Counted from the stretch's first letter, positions 44,280-55,800 are shown. The stretch is DNA of 64,000 nt from Ascarosepion bandense (GCA_037127315.1 JBBBDQ010001271.1:372001-436000), one strand, 5' to 3'. The notes: generated by a model from the sequence alone, not told the origin. Program-made: numbers and translations.

Positions 44280-44815
44280 CTTATTTATGTAGACATTTTC
44301 TATCGGCATAGTCATTACTATAATACAGCCCAAAAAGATAGCGACTGTCATTTCAAGAATATTAAATATCATAAACTAATTATTCATAATACCAAACATA
44401 ATCAAAATAGGAAAATAATTAATTAAAACCAACATTTAACAAAAGTGTTAGTACCAAGCCAGGCAATAAATTCCTTAATTTAATTCAAAAAACACTTCCT
44501 CATAGCAAAAAATTTAATAAAAATAGACAGGAAATTAGATATACAATAATAGAATTTCAAAACAACATTAGAATATTTATTATAACCAACCAGCTATAAA
44601 TAATGATAATGACACAGATTTTTGCAATATTGTCATAACACTAACGCATGCCCGATGCAAAATAAATGCCTTGCACAATACATTGTATGCGAATATATTA
44701 TTTCTACTCATGGTAGTCTTATATATGTATTATTTTTTAAACTTATATTGTCAACAAGAAATTACACAAGAAATGGATTCATGGTGGTTATATTTGCTGC
44801 AACAAATGCAGATTC
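44280..44815. repeat. Direct duplication, copy 1 (partner 47,858-49,025)
   Basis: Shares ATAGTCATT..TATAATACAGCC, ATCATAAACTAAT and GGTTATATTTGCTGCAACAAAT with 47.86-49.03 kb. The partner copy is interrupted by a foldback element at 48,385-48,830. Confidence 0.8.
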
Positions 44816-46215
44816 CCGCATGAATTCAGTCCACCACTGTGTGCAGATCCCTCTCAAGATCAGCAGTGAGGTTATGTTTGTCCGCCTCGCCGGATTTCTT
44901 ACTAATGAGGGAGTAAATTGTGGTGAGACCTGCGTAGATGCCAACTTAGATCTTAATCACGTCCGTGAGATTATTTATGTGGATCAGGAAGATCGTCGGA
45001 CCTAGTAGAGAGCTCTGAGGGACAGCAGCATTCGTGCATTAGGGTTGTGAAGGCATGACCATTCAAGACAGCCATCATTATGCAGTTAGATAGGAAGTAT
45101 TGAGTTAGATCCAGCAAGCGTCCGGTGATACCATAACCCGCAGCTTGTGCAGAAGGCCAGCTTGCCAAACCCTATCAAAAGCCTTGGAGATGCCTAAGGC
45201 AACAGTACAAGCCTCGCCGAGCTTTTCAAGGGTCTGGTGATGGTCGTTAGTATATCGGCCGTAGACCTGGCAAAGCGGTATCTATACTGTCTGTCTGAGA
45301 ATAGTTTATGTGCAGTAAGATGTTGAATTGTTTCAAAATTGATAATAATCCCGGACACTTTTCCGAAAATTGTTAGGAGGCAGATAGGGCAATAGTTGGA
45401 TGAGTCTGAGGATTCCCCTGAGTTCTTTAATACAGGAACGACAGAAGAGGACTTCCAGCATGCAGGAACAAAGGAAGTAGAAAGGCAGTAATTCCAGAGT
45501 TTAGGGAGTATAGAGGAGAGTTTAGGGGCACATTTATTGAGAATAAAGACTGAGATTCCATCACCTCCGCTCGCCTTATGGGGGTCAAGTTTTGATATTA
45601 CCTTAGATACCAGAGACGGGCTAATGTAAAGATCTTTCAGTTGATCCTCAGTTCTAAGAGAGAGGTCGGGTGCGGGTACTTCAGACGAGTCAAATGTAGA
45701 GTTTGATGAGAATCTGCGAGCAAAGCACTCTGCTTTGTCCACTGATGCAGTGAGGATCTCGAATTTATTAAGGGAATCATGGAGGATTTACTGTTGCTCA
45801 GCACCCGCTCGCACAGCCGCGAATAGCCCTTGGAGCCGATATTGCGGTCAGCTATGGGCTGCCTCATTCTCTCAAACAACCGCATGGAGTCATTCAGTAT
45901 CCTCTTACATTCATTACAGTAAATATGCGCCTTTTGTGGTCAGATTCATGTCTCCGAAATAGCCGGAAGTAGTGGTTCCTGTAGGCAATTGCGGTCGAAC
46001 AGGCAGGAAAGAACTATGCTGAAGTGAGGTTTGAGCCGAAACTTGCTGCTCGGTATAAAGGCATCAATGCCAGCTTTCACCCAGGAAGAGACCTCAGAGA
46101 AGCAGTCCTCAACTGGGAGACTGAGCACATTTTTCCAAGAGATGTTGCATAGGTAATCGCGAAACGCGTCCCAGCCAGCACTTTGGTAGCAGTAGTAGAT
46201 CCTGTCGGTAGGAAT
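44780..46215 (-). pseudogene. Non-LTR retrotransposon RT region, LINE copy 3
   Basis: Minus-strand order: WDAFRDYLCNISW, LPVEDCFSEVSSWVKAGIDAF and LKPHFS (46,215-45,960), the linker between endonuclease and RT. Then IADRNIGSKGYSRL, and the RT start LSKVISKLDPHKASGGDGI (45,742-45,194 frame) through CAPKLSSILPKLWN. A damaged motif A follows, KAFDRVWQAGLL with Gly for the usual Asp just before it. Then TIYSLISKKSGE and ADLERDLHTVVD to about 44,780. At least four frameshifts or stops. It retains the roughly 100-residue segment deleted from copies 1 and 2. Confidence 0.85.
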
Positions 46216-46238
46216 CTCCTGGGTGGAGGGATTGAGTG

Positions 46239-46270
<32 letters not shown>

Positions 46271-46276
<6 letters not shown>

Positions 46277-46560
46277 GAATTGTTTGAACATTATTTTTTA
46301 TCGATATTCGTATTTAAGTAGATATTCTGTTTTTTTAATTAAACAGTATTATATATTTATATCTACCGGCATGATTATTTACCATGAATTGTTATTACGA
46401 AAAGCGAATCCTGTCAAATGGCACACATTTTCGTAATAACAATTTATCGTAAATAATCAGTCCGGTAGATATAAATTTATAATAATGTTTAATTAAAAAA
46501 ACAGAATATCTACTTAAATACGAGTATCGATAAAAAATAATCTTCAAACAATTCATTTCA
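46271..46560. mobile_element. Foldback element with ~130-bp arms, copy 1
   Basis: Arms 46,271-46,403 and 46,428-46,560 are close reverse complements (TGAAATGAATTGTTTGAA to TTCAAACAATTCATTTCA; inner ends TTATTACGAAAA / TTTTCGTAATAA). The 24-nt loop GCGAATCCTGTCAAATGGCA... matches the tRNA-like T-arm/acceptor end in the loop of copy 2, in reverse. Copy 1 is thus an internally deleted version in opposite orientation. Confidence 0.85.
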
Positions 46561-46603
46561 AATTGTCGGTTTGTTTATAACCAAGTTTCGTTAAAATTCG
46601 TTA

Positions 46604-46605
<2 letters not shown>

Positions 46606-46680
<75 letters not shown>

Positions 46681-46765
46681 GTATAAAGTGTTGGTCTTTT
46701 GAACTGAATAGATACATGCCGACTTCAACTGTGTTTTCAGGAAACTTTGAAGTCGACATGAATTT

Positions 46766-46810
<45 letters not shown>
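46606..46810. repeat. (TC)n(TA)n, hairpin, (TA)n
   Basis: A compound TC/TA microsatellite (46,606-46,678) is followed by an imperfect hairpin. One side carries CATGCCGACTTCAA and the other TTTGAAGTCGACATG (46,710-46,760). A second (TA)n (46,771-46,810) closes the unit. Confidence 0.85.
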
Positions 46811-46812
<2 letters not shown>

Positions 46813-47046
46813 AATCAATTGTAAACATTGCGTCTGCTAACTTTTAATAAAATCCGTTTCTACTTAGGGATAATCTTTCGCATATTGTAATTGAAACGTG
46901 TAAGAAATGCGCTGTAACTTTGACAGTTTATTTTATTATTCATTTTTCGATGTTGCCAACTACTTTCAATCATTTTTCAGTGGTGTAAGTTGTGTAGCAA
47001 AAAATAACCGGAAAACTGTGTTGCTAAAAATTACTGTAAATGTTGT

Positions 47047-47128
47047 TCTTGTTTCAATTGTAATTGTTCACAAATTGCTTCATTATGACGTACAAATTAT
47101 CCACAAGGCAATTTTGCTAATACACACA

Positions 47129-47172
<44 letters not shown>

Positions 47173-47738
47173 ATTAGTAGCTGTTACTAATGTTAGTACA
47201 TTCCAAAGTTAGATATTTACGTTTAAAAAGTACTCAATAAAAAGTATACTTAATACATGGTAATTAGTATCATTGCTATAATAATAGCATATTACAGGTC
47301 AGTAACTATAATGTTTCGCGCTTAAAAGACGATCATCTGAGAGTAAAATATCGTTAATTTTGTAATATACAGCAAAAAGATTAAAAAATATCATATAAAA
47401 TCAAAATGAAGAAATAAATAAAAACAAGGTCAGCCAATTATATGAATTAAGTGATATGGGAGGTTATGCCACCGCAAAAAAAGATGTGTGTAAGACTTAA
47501 TAGACAATATTGTAACATTACTTTGACAAGGAAAGCCAGCGATATCAAACATTTTGAACCGGAAAAAGAAAAATATAAAGTAGAACAAATCAATAAAAAG
47601 CAAAATTAAATAATAAAAATAAAGAAAAAAAAGTGAGAAGAGAAGAAAAAGGAAAACCTAGCCATGAAAAATTCAAACGTAAGAAAAGATAAAACAAAAT
47701 AAAATATGTATACGAAAAACATTAAAACCAACAGAAAT
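47047..47738. repeat. Inverted segmental-duplication arm (partner 235-945)
   Basis: Reverse complement of the window start, including the GCGCTTAAAAGACGATCATC segment and its own (TA)n at 47,130-47,169. Confidence 0.8.
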
Positions 47739-48290
47739 AAATATGATATCTTTTCTTAAGGCGATTTGCTCATCAGTACAAATAAAATAATAATAGTCAT
47801 TCAAAATTCACTTGAACACAAAATGAACAATAATTCCTCCACTTAAGATATATTCTATCAGCATAGTCATTTTTATAATACAGCCATAAAAATAGCGGCT
47901 ATGAAGAATACTAAATATCACAAACTAATCAATCATAAAAGCAAACATAATCGGCATAGCAAAAAAAAAAAATTGGTACACACCGCCAGTTAAACAAATG
48001 ATTAGTACCAATTTAGGCAATCTAGTTAAAAAAAATGCTTCACCAACTAATGATCCACTTAGGAAAATTATTATTGGAAATACATTAAAATTTAACTACA
48101 GCTGCAATGATCATATCGATATGATGATGAAAATAACACTATAAAGAAATTCTAAACATTTTAATACTGGTTATAATCAACATACCATAAATAATGATAA
48201 TAACACAGGTTTCTGCAATTGTCATAACCCGAACGAACGTTATACGCAAAATTCTATTGTATACTAAGTTAATATCTCTACTATTAAACT

Positions 48291-48325
<35 letters not shown>

Positions 48326-48384
48326 ATGTTATGGAAATTAATGAATTTTAACGAAACTTGGTTATAAGCAACCGACAATTTGTA

Positions 48385-48823
48385 ATGAATTATTTTGAAC
48401 ATTATTTTTACAGATACTCGTATTTAAGTTGATATTCTGTTTTTAATTAATCAGTATTTTTATATTTATATCTACCGGCCTGATTATTTACGTTAATTTT
48501 TATTACGAAAATGTGTGCTATCCAGCAGGGTTCGAAACTGCGACCCCTATTACATAGGGGAAGCATAACATTTGATCTGCTACCGTCTTGACCACTCGAC
48601 CATGAATAGCCTATTGATCAGATGTGGTTTTTATCATGCTTATATAACACAATTTTCTATTCACCGTAAACAAACATATCTGCTCTTAAATGTATCGTAA
48701 TGTCAACATATTCGTAATAAAAAATTATCGTAAATAATCAGGCCGGTAGATATAAATATAAAAATACTGTTTAATTAAAAACAGAATATCTACTTAAATA
48801 CGAGTATCGGTAAAAATTATGTT

Positions 48824-48830
<7 letters not shown>
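48385..48830. mobile_element. Foldback element with tRNA-like loop, copy 2
   Basis: Arms of about 125 bp (48,385-48,511 and 48,711-48,830) match those of 46,271-46,560. The ~199-nt loop contains a tRNA-like sequence on the minus strand. The element sits between two (TA)n tracts. Confidence 0.85.
48515..48604 (-). repeat. tRNA-Leu/Ser-like sequence in the foldback loop
   Basis: The minus strand has an A-box-like GGTCGAGTGGTCAAGACGG (48,583-48,601). Then a degenerate anticodon arm containing CAA, a 7-bp variable-arm hairpin CCCCTAT-GTA-ATAGGGG, and a well-paired T-arm GCAGT-TTCGAAC-CCTGC (48,525-48,545). A long variable arm is the mark of class II tRNAs (Leu/Ser). The anticodon stem does not pair, so this is a tRNA-derived element, not a functional tRNA gene. 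Confidence 0.65.
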
Positions 48831-48875
<45 letters not shown>

Positions 48876-49199
48876 TTTGTAAGCGTTTTATTTTTTAACA
48901 AGTTAATAAAATCTGTATTTTCTGCATTATTTATTTTATTTTTTAGTCCACGAGATATTACACATGAAATCACATCAAATCGAATAGATTCATGGCGGTT
49001 ATATTTGCTGCAACAAATACAGACGCGAATGACATTTTATAATTTTCCAAAGTGAAATAAATAAAACCGAAGAAATATAAAATCGTGTTTCTTGTTATTT
49101 TATGTTTGAGCAAAAATTCATTACATTTCTTATGAGCAGAATTATTTTCCTTTTGTAGTAGATTCAAAAATATATGATTTATGTTCCGCTAATAATTAC

Positions 49200-49820
49200 A
49201 AACGCGTCAAGTATGAAAACAAGTTTTTCGGCAATGAGAAGTCAAATCAACATGCATATCGCCAAGTCAACAAGGGTGTTTGTTATCAACTCACCTGAAG
49301 TAACCATTTAAGAGGCAAACTGTATGTATTTTGATTGTTTAAGTCCATTGCTGATACTTGTTATTAAACAAAGGTTCAAGGAAGCGATCTATGGTAGCTT
49401 CATCACAAAAAAAAAAATTACTTTACATATTTCAAAGGCTGTCAATAAGATATGACATAGGAAGTCGTTACACAAACTTTTCGGTTCTGGCAACCCAGAA
49501 TGGGTTTACGCACTTAAGTCAGCTGAGTCATCTAGATCCATTAAGGCTTTTTTGAATTCTCACTGTTCCGAAATTTATGAGATCAATGCAGACATCCATC
49601 ACGGTTCAATTCGTGGTCTTTTTTAAGTAACTGATTCAACGGGGCTGTTAATACACCCCCGATCAAAATTTTAAGACCATTTAAAAATGATTAAAAAGAA
49701 TTTATTTTTTTACGGATAGATTTTAAACTTCTCCCACTTAAGGTTACCAATACAACAATCTAAATGGTTATGGAAAGAAAAACTACATTCCAAACATTTT
49801 ATTTAGAAATTTACATTTCT
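49200..49820. other. No recognised feature
   Basis: AT-rich. The small + strand frame at 49,358-49,555 shows no motif. Confidence 0.5.
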
Positions 49821-49834
49821 ATAAAATGAGGCGA

Positions 49835-50155
49835 TTTACACATGATCAAAATTTTCTCGTCGGACGACTTTTCACAGTCCTTTTAGAAAATGTCCTCGTA
49901 CCTTCAAAAGTATGCCTCGAATGTCACTTCTTATTCAGGTTTATAAATAAATTTCCCGGGTGAATTAATTACCGCCTCTTGCGAGAATGTATTAGATTTT
50001 GCTGAATCATTTTCTTTCTTTGTAAAGCATTCAAGCAGTTTCACAATTTTTTCCTCTTGTCATGCAATGCCCTCTTTAAGACTTTTCAAATTCTCTAGCC
50101 GTTGTTTTCCCTGCTGTTTCAAGAATCCCAACATGCAAATTTTGAAGTCGTCCAT
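49835..50155 (-). pseudogene. LTR-retrotransposon gag N-terminal fragment
   Basis: From ATG at 50,155 the minus strand reads MDDFKICMLGFLKQQGKQRL, a stop, then KIVKLLECFTKKEND. Next come FSQEAVINSPGKFIYKPE, a stop, VTFEAYF, a stop, and RYEDIF. The order (short helical N-terminus, coiled segment, then F.Y.PE..VTFEAYF.RYEDIF) is that of Ty3/Gypsy-type gag proteins. Three stops are present; no protease or RT follows. Confidence 0.65.
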
Positions 50156-50768
50156 TTTATAAAGGAATTTGTTCATAAGTACAAATAAAATAATAATAGT
50201 AATTCAAGGATTGGCTCATTCTAGAGGTGCAGATTGTTTCTGACTCTCTCTCTCTGAAATAGTGGGTTTTTACAGAGTTGTATTGCACTCATTATATTTA
50301 TATTCCAATGGTAAAGAGGAAGCCATAATCAAATGTTTCAATAACTGTTACTTTGTGGTACAGATTCTCGAGTCAATGCTTCCCTTATTACTACTGAAAC
50401 AACGACCACATTTACTCACCTTTCTTTCTATTAAAGAAAGTAAGGCAAAAGTACGATACATAGTGTTTTCTATAGTTTAGTTTCCCTTACACATTAGTAA
50501 GCTTATAGGAGGTTTTAGAGCATCTTCGAAATCAAAATATTGAAGACTTAATGATATTTTTCAACATGTTATTTCTGTGCATGAATACAGTTTTGCATAT
50601 AAAATTTCCACACTTACCATGAAAATGTTCCCCAATTAATGAAAAAAGTTTTTATCTTACTTTTTTCTGTTATTTATATTGACTTTATTGATGTATCTTT
50701 ATATTTATTTCTGAATTTTAAGTATATAATTAGTTTTAAACACTAAACACTAACACACACTGACATTA

Positions 50769-50793
50769 TATATATATATATATATATATATAT
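50769..50793. repeat. (TA)n microsatellite
   Basis: Short AT run preceding CCTACACCTGTATCACGACTC, a relative of the repeat ends at 21.8 and 22.65 kb. Confidence 0.95.
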
Positions 50794-50920
50794 AACCTAC
50801 ACCTGTATCACGACTCGAAGTTTCATACCCTATATTTTCAGGTGAATTTGATGAGTCTATAGATCTAGATCTTGAAAATCAGATTTTAAAAAATAACCGT
50901 GTATATATATATATAGTTAT

Positions 50921-51029
50921 GAATTAATTGTACATTGCGACACGGAAATTTCTGCTTCGAGATAGATTATCTTTATCAGGCAATCGATCTCGAAACAGAA
51001 ATTTACGTGTTGCAATGTACAATTAATTC
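50921..51029. repeat. Palindromic Penelope-type terminus with hammerhead-like core
   Basis: 43-bp arms (50,921-50,963 and 50,987-51,029) are nearly complementary. On the minus strand the left arm and loop read ATTGC, CTGATAA, AGATA-ATC-TATCT (perfect stem II), CGAAGC, AGAAATTTCCGT, GTC, GCAAT. ATTGC/GCAAT forms stem I. The right arm on the + strand keeps CTCGAAAC, the intact version. Core substitutions (CTGATAA, GAAG) suggest loss of activity. Confidence 0.65.
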
Positions 51030-51137
51030 TTAACTATATAATTATATTAAGCTCTACAATATTTATTATATTGAGAACTGTTCATTATAAATTAAATGCC
51101 GGCGCACTCAAAATTGTCAAACCGTGTGTCCTCTTTA

Positions 51138-51139
<2 letters not shown>

Positions 51140-51196
<57 letters not shown>

Positions 51197-51215
51197 TAAT
51201 ATATATATATATATT
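51140..51215. repeat. (TA)n tracts
   Basis: Two AT runs separated by CTA, immediately before the mariner copy. Confidence 0.96.
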
Positions 51216-51217
51216 AG

Positions 51218-52430
51218 TACATTGAAAAGTTTCTCGCTGTCTCTCAAAAGATGGCGTTCCCAGATTTACGCACTTGTAATTTCACATCTATAAGGAATGA
51301 CTATAAGCAAGTTTGAAATTCAGTGTATGCTATTTCACTGAAGTGTAAGCAACTTTTCCATCGATGGAAACACACACAAGTATTTCGAGCAGAAGGAGTA
51401 TATTTAAAAAGAATTTTACAGCACTACTTTATTCAAAAGAAATCTGCAGCTGAAGCACACAGAATTCTTGTTGAGACTTACGGCGACTATGCTCTGTCGG
51501 AAACAATATGCAGAGATTAGTTTAGACTCTTAAAAATAATGATTTTATGTTAAATAAAAAGTACACTCTAGCCCCCCCGAAGAATTTTGATGACGAATAA
51601 TTGGAGGCATTACTTAATGAAGACTCATGTCAAGCGCAAACTGAGATGGCAGATTCATTAGAAGTTGATCACACAAGTTTCGAAACGTTTGAAAGCATTA
51701 AGAATGACTCAAAAAACATAGGGTGCCGCCAGAGTTGTAACCGAGCCAGGTGTGAACAACTGCTTCAGCGGTAAAAAAAGGAAATATCTTTTGCAATGTA
51801 TCCTTACCGGCGATGAAAAGTGGATAAGCTACGATAATACTAAGCGTAGTAGATCGTAGAGTAAGCCCGGCCATGCATCAACACCGATGTTAAAGCTAAA
51901 TATCCATGTTTAGAAGCTTCTAATCTGCATTTGTTGAAATCAGTTGGGTGTAGTTTATTATGAGCTACTCAAACCGACTAAAAGAGAGATTGCTATCGAT
52001 GACAAGTGATGCGTTTGAAACGAGCGTTGAAAAAAACGACCACTATACGAGCAGAGACAAAACGAGTGATTTTGCATCATGACAACGCTAGACCACATGT
52101 TGCAACACGGGTGAAAATCTACTTGGAAATGCATAAATGTGAAGTCCTACCCTACCCATTGTATTTGTCAGACATTGCCCGTTCGAATATAACTTGTTCC
52201 GATCGATGGCACTTGACCTGCTGAACCACACTTTTATTTTAAGATGATGCTAAAAAGTTAGTCAACTAGTGGTTAGACTCAAATCACGTGTTATTTTCTG
52301 ACATGGAATTCAAATGCTGCTAGAAAGACGGAAAATTTATTGGCTAGCGATGGACAATACTTTCAGTGAGAACTGATTCAAGGTCTTAATATTTATCAGA
52401 TGGCACAGGAAGTAATGTTTAAGTGCTAGA
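51218..52430 (+). pseudogene. mariner-family transposase, decayed copy
   Basis: Frames in order: LKRILQHYFIQKKSAAEAHR and ILVETYGDYALSETICRD, the N-terminal helix-turn-helix region (51,323-51,520). Then ADSLEVDHT and AARVVTEPGVN pieces, ILTGDEKWISYDNTKR with the first catalytic Asp (near 51,815), LHHDNARPHVATRV with the second (near 52,080), and YLSDIARSN with the third (near 52,170). Spacing fits DD34D. Stops and frameshifts break it at several places. The start near TTAGTACATTGAAAAGTTTC may be the left terminal repeat. Confidence 0.85.
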
Positions 52431-52600
52431 ATTGAGGAATCGGAGAGCTGAGTTCGATTTCATTACATTTACTTACGTGCTAATACCCCGGCGAAAGATA
52501 TGAATCAATCTCTTCCAGATCAGAATGGGTTCTATAACCCGGGGTGTCCATCAATCTAGCGGAAGAAACTCTGAATTTAAACCTTTTGCTGCTTTGTAGG
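52430..52600 (+). mobile_element. SINE fragment (B box onward)
   Basis: GAGCTGAGTTCGATTTCATT, then ACTTACGTGC, then GGGTTCTATAACCCGGGG and CATCAATCTAGCGGAAG follow the family order, with divergence. Confidence 0.65.
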
Positions 52601-52609
52601 TGATAACTG

Positions 52610-53690
52610 GTTAGACAAATGCTAAAGAAGACAACTTAAAAAAATGAATCTATCTCTGAAAGGAGAGACGGGCAACCTCAACATCATCGATGAAAAAGGA
52701 ACTGGCAATTGCAATTTTCTCCCTTGCATGTCACCATGAACTTCAATTGTATGATCGAGGGAAGTGGTGACCATCTTGGTAGTGACTGAATAAAAATAAA
52801 TATATATATATATATTTTAACACTTATACTGCTGTCTAGTTGTATTGACCCCTTTTAAGGGCAAAATAAGATATTGCCATTTGCTGGAAATAAATGATTA
52901 TAAAGATGCTGACGGCGATTTCTCATGACCGCCGTCCCCTAGGTATCTGTTAAAACTCTCCAGTAAAGACATTGTAAACAACTGACATAATACACATATA
53001 TATAAAAATACGTCATAATAAGGGTCCTGTGGTCTACGTTGGTTTGGAAATAACATTAACGTTAGTTTATAAAACAAACTTTAAGGACTGACATTTTACG
53101 GCGTCTTCTCAATATATATATATATACGTTGGCAGCAGGCAATGTAAACTTCATTAGGATGTATAAGTTCGTCTTTAGCAGAAGGAGTGTGAAAATATAC
53201 TTGCAGTTTTGATTCATTTGGGATCATCTAAGCAAACCACATAAAGAGTATGTAGCTCTAAATTGCCTGAATTGCATTTACCTTTCTTGTTAATTGAAGT
53301 GGCCACGTGTAGAGTTTTGGGGCTATTTGGTGATGCCCGGGTCTGATTCCTTGATTTCATGCCCCTAAGACTCAATTAGTGAGTCATATAGGGCCTACTA
53401 CTGAAAAATGTGAGAAAGAAAAGCATTTTAAATATATAAATACAGATGAAGCATAAAATAAACACTTTATTCAAATTAATTGATTGGATCCTCTCCATAT
53501 TTGGGTGCCTGGGACCGTGGCATCCTCTGCCCGGCTTCTGAAAGCTACTGATCTGAATCGTCTTGGCAACAATTAAATGGATTTGATGTAACTGTCCAAG
53601 CTTATGAATATTATTTTGACTTGATGTTCGTCAAAATCAGGAAAGAAAATAGACAGATTTGAAATGCAAGAAATAAAAACGAAGATGAAA
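52610..53690. other. No recognised gene; small TA tracts
   Basis: Mixed unique sequence with short (TA)n at 52,800 and 53,113. No ORF or repeat that I can name. Confidence 0.5.
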
Positions 53691-53696
53691 AGTTGA

Positions 53697-54545
53697 CTTA
53701 CTTTATTTGTTGTCTTTTACTGCGATAGATTAGAAGAGACAATCGGCGTCGAGAGGAAAATAAGGTGTTTTGAAAAAGTGAAAAAGAAAGATACTTTAAA
53801 TTATTTATTGTCTTGTATTGCGATAGATTAGAAGAGACAATCGGCGTCGAGAGGAACATAAGGTGTTTTGAAAATGTGAAAAAGAAAGATACTTTAAAGT
53901 ATTTGTTGTCTTGTATTGCGATAGATTAGAAGAGACAATCGGCGTCGAGAGGAAAATAAGGTGTTTTGAAAATGTGAAAAAGAAAGATACTTTAAATTAT
54001 TTGTTGTCTTGTATTGCGATGGATAAGAAGAGACAATCGGCGTCGAGAGGAACATAAGGTGTTTTGAAAAAGTGAAAAAGAAAGATACTTTAAATTATTT
54101 GTTGTCTTGTATTGCGATAGATTAGAAGAGACAATCGGCGTCGAGAGGAACATAAGGTGTTTTGAAAATGTGAAAAAGAAAGATACTTTAAATTATTTGT
54201 TGTCTTGTATTGCGATGGATAAGAAGAGACAATCGGCGTCGAGAGGAAAATAAGGTGTTTTGAAAATGTGAAAAAGAAAGATACTTTAAATTATTTGTTG
54301 TCTTGTATTGCGATAGATTAGAAGAGACAATCGGCGTCGAGAGGAACATAAGGTGTTTTGAAAATGTGAAAAAGAAAGATACTTTAAATTATTTGTTGTC
54401 TTGTATTGCGATGGATAAGAAGAGACAATCGGCGTCGAGAGGAAAATAAGGTGTTTTGAAAATGTGAAAAAGAAAGATACTTTAAATTATTTGTTGTCTT
54501 GTATTGCGATAGATTAGAAGAGACAATCGGCGTCTAGATGAAAAA
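53697..54545. repeat. 98-bp minisatellite, 9 copies, with dimeric higher-order pattern
   Basis: The word GCGAT(A/G)GAT starts at 53,722, 53,820, 53,918, 54,016, 54,114, 54,212, 54,310, 54,408 and 54,506, exactly 98 bp apart. Each unit reads GAAGAGACAATCGGCGTCGA, AAATAAGG or ACATAAGG, TGTTTTGAAAA(A/T)GTG, AAAGATACTTTAAATTATTT. Copies 4, 6 and 8 carry ATGGATAAG while copies 5, 7 and 9 carry ATAGATTAG. Confidence 0.97.
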
Positions 54546-54675
54546 TGATAACAGATGTTTAATTTCGAACTTAATCAAACGAAGAATAAAACGAGTTTGT
54601 TGCCGACACTGTTTATATAGTAACAACACTCGTAAGTCATGCAAACCATAAGGTTTACGATCAACGTTTTAAGTA

Positions 54676-55800
54676 GGTACCTCTACTAAATCGCTAAAAA
54701 AACAGCATAGTATGAATATAAAAGGCCCCATACTTAATAAAAACGAACTTTTCCATCAAAATGTTTTTATTATTATTAAGAGGAAAGATCAAAGTAATTT
54801 TTAATTATCTTTAAAAGATTTTACTTCCTTCTAACATGTTTGTAATCTTGTTTTAATTAACGGTACAAGAGTTTACAATGGAAAACGTAATATTACATCG
54901 CACACATTTTTTCTGGTAAGAAATACATTAATTTGAAAATTCTCGAAAAAATTAAATAACAGTCGGATTTTAACGAAGAATTCAGTATTCATTCAGAAAT
55001 AAAAGAAATTATTTTTGAAACTCTTATTTTGAAAAATATTTTTAAAAATCTTTTTTTACAGCTGTTACCCACTCAACGTAAGTACGTAAAATTTTAATAA
55101 ATTTGTCTTTGTTGCGGTAAATGTTTTATTAGTTAAATGCAGGACTCATAGGGGAATACAAATCAACATTTTTAAAAATTTGGCTTCTGTTTCTGAAAAC
55201 CTGTTCCGAATAGTAAAATAAAAAATGCTATTAAACTCTGATTTTATTTAATTTGGTAAGCTTTTAATTGCTTGAATAAATAATAAAAATAAAGAACATT
55301 ATTGTCTGAAGAAAAAACAAATTTCAATTACTAATGAAATTCTAAAAGAGTTGCTTTCATTTTTTGCTTTTTAATTATAATAATTTATAAAATTTCAAAA
55401 ATATTATAAAAAACTTCGAAGATAAGTTGCGGTTAGATTGTTAAGTTAATACTTGTAGGTTATATTGCCTATTGAAAAATTTAATGTTTAATACAAATCG
55501 TTTGGATATCATATTTTTAAAATAATTAAATTTTTTTTCATGTATATGAAGTTTGTTGTATGTTAATTTCTATGTACAAATTAAAAGGTCCGAGTTTCCA
55601 CTCCTTACCCCAGATAATATATGCAATAATGTGTAAATAAGCAATACTTGTGTAATCAGATTAATTTAACATAAGATTTGATAATTTTCCAAATATAATG
55701 TGCCACAAATGAATATTTTATTTTTGCAAGATGTTTAAAACCGAAAATTAATTTTCAATGTGTCGAACGCTTAAAAATGGTTGAAAAATTGAAATTGAAA
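54676..55800. repeat. Inverted, diverged copy of the WAP-gene 3' flank
   Basis: Reverse complement of 41,585-42,784 in order. Shared words include CTTAATAAAA.G.AACTTTT, AAGAGGAAAGATCAAAGTAA, TTCTATGT.CAAATTAAAAGG and CTTAAAAATGG. Confidence 0.8.

Larger units (their letters stand above)
47858..49025. repeat. Direct duplication, copy 2 (partner 44,280-44,815)
   Basis: Same sequence as copy 1 split by (TA)n tracts (48,295-48,321 and 48,828-48,872) and the foldback element. Confidence 0.8.

Noticed and set aside
48515..48604. A functional tRNA gene
   Set aside because: The anticodon stem does not pair and the acceptor end does not close. It lies in the loop of a repeated foldback element.
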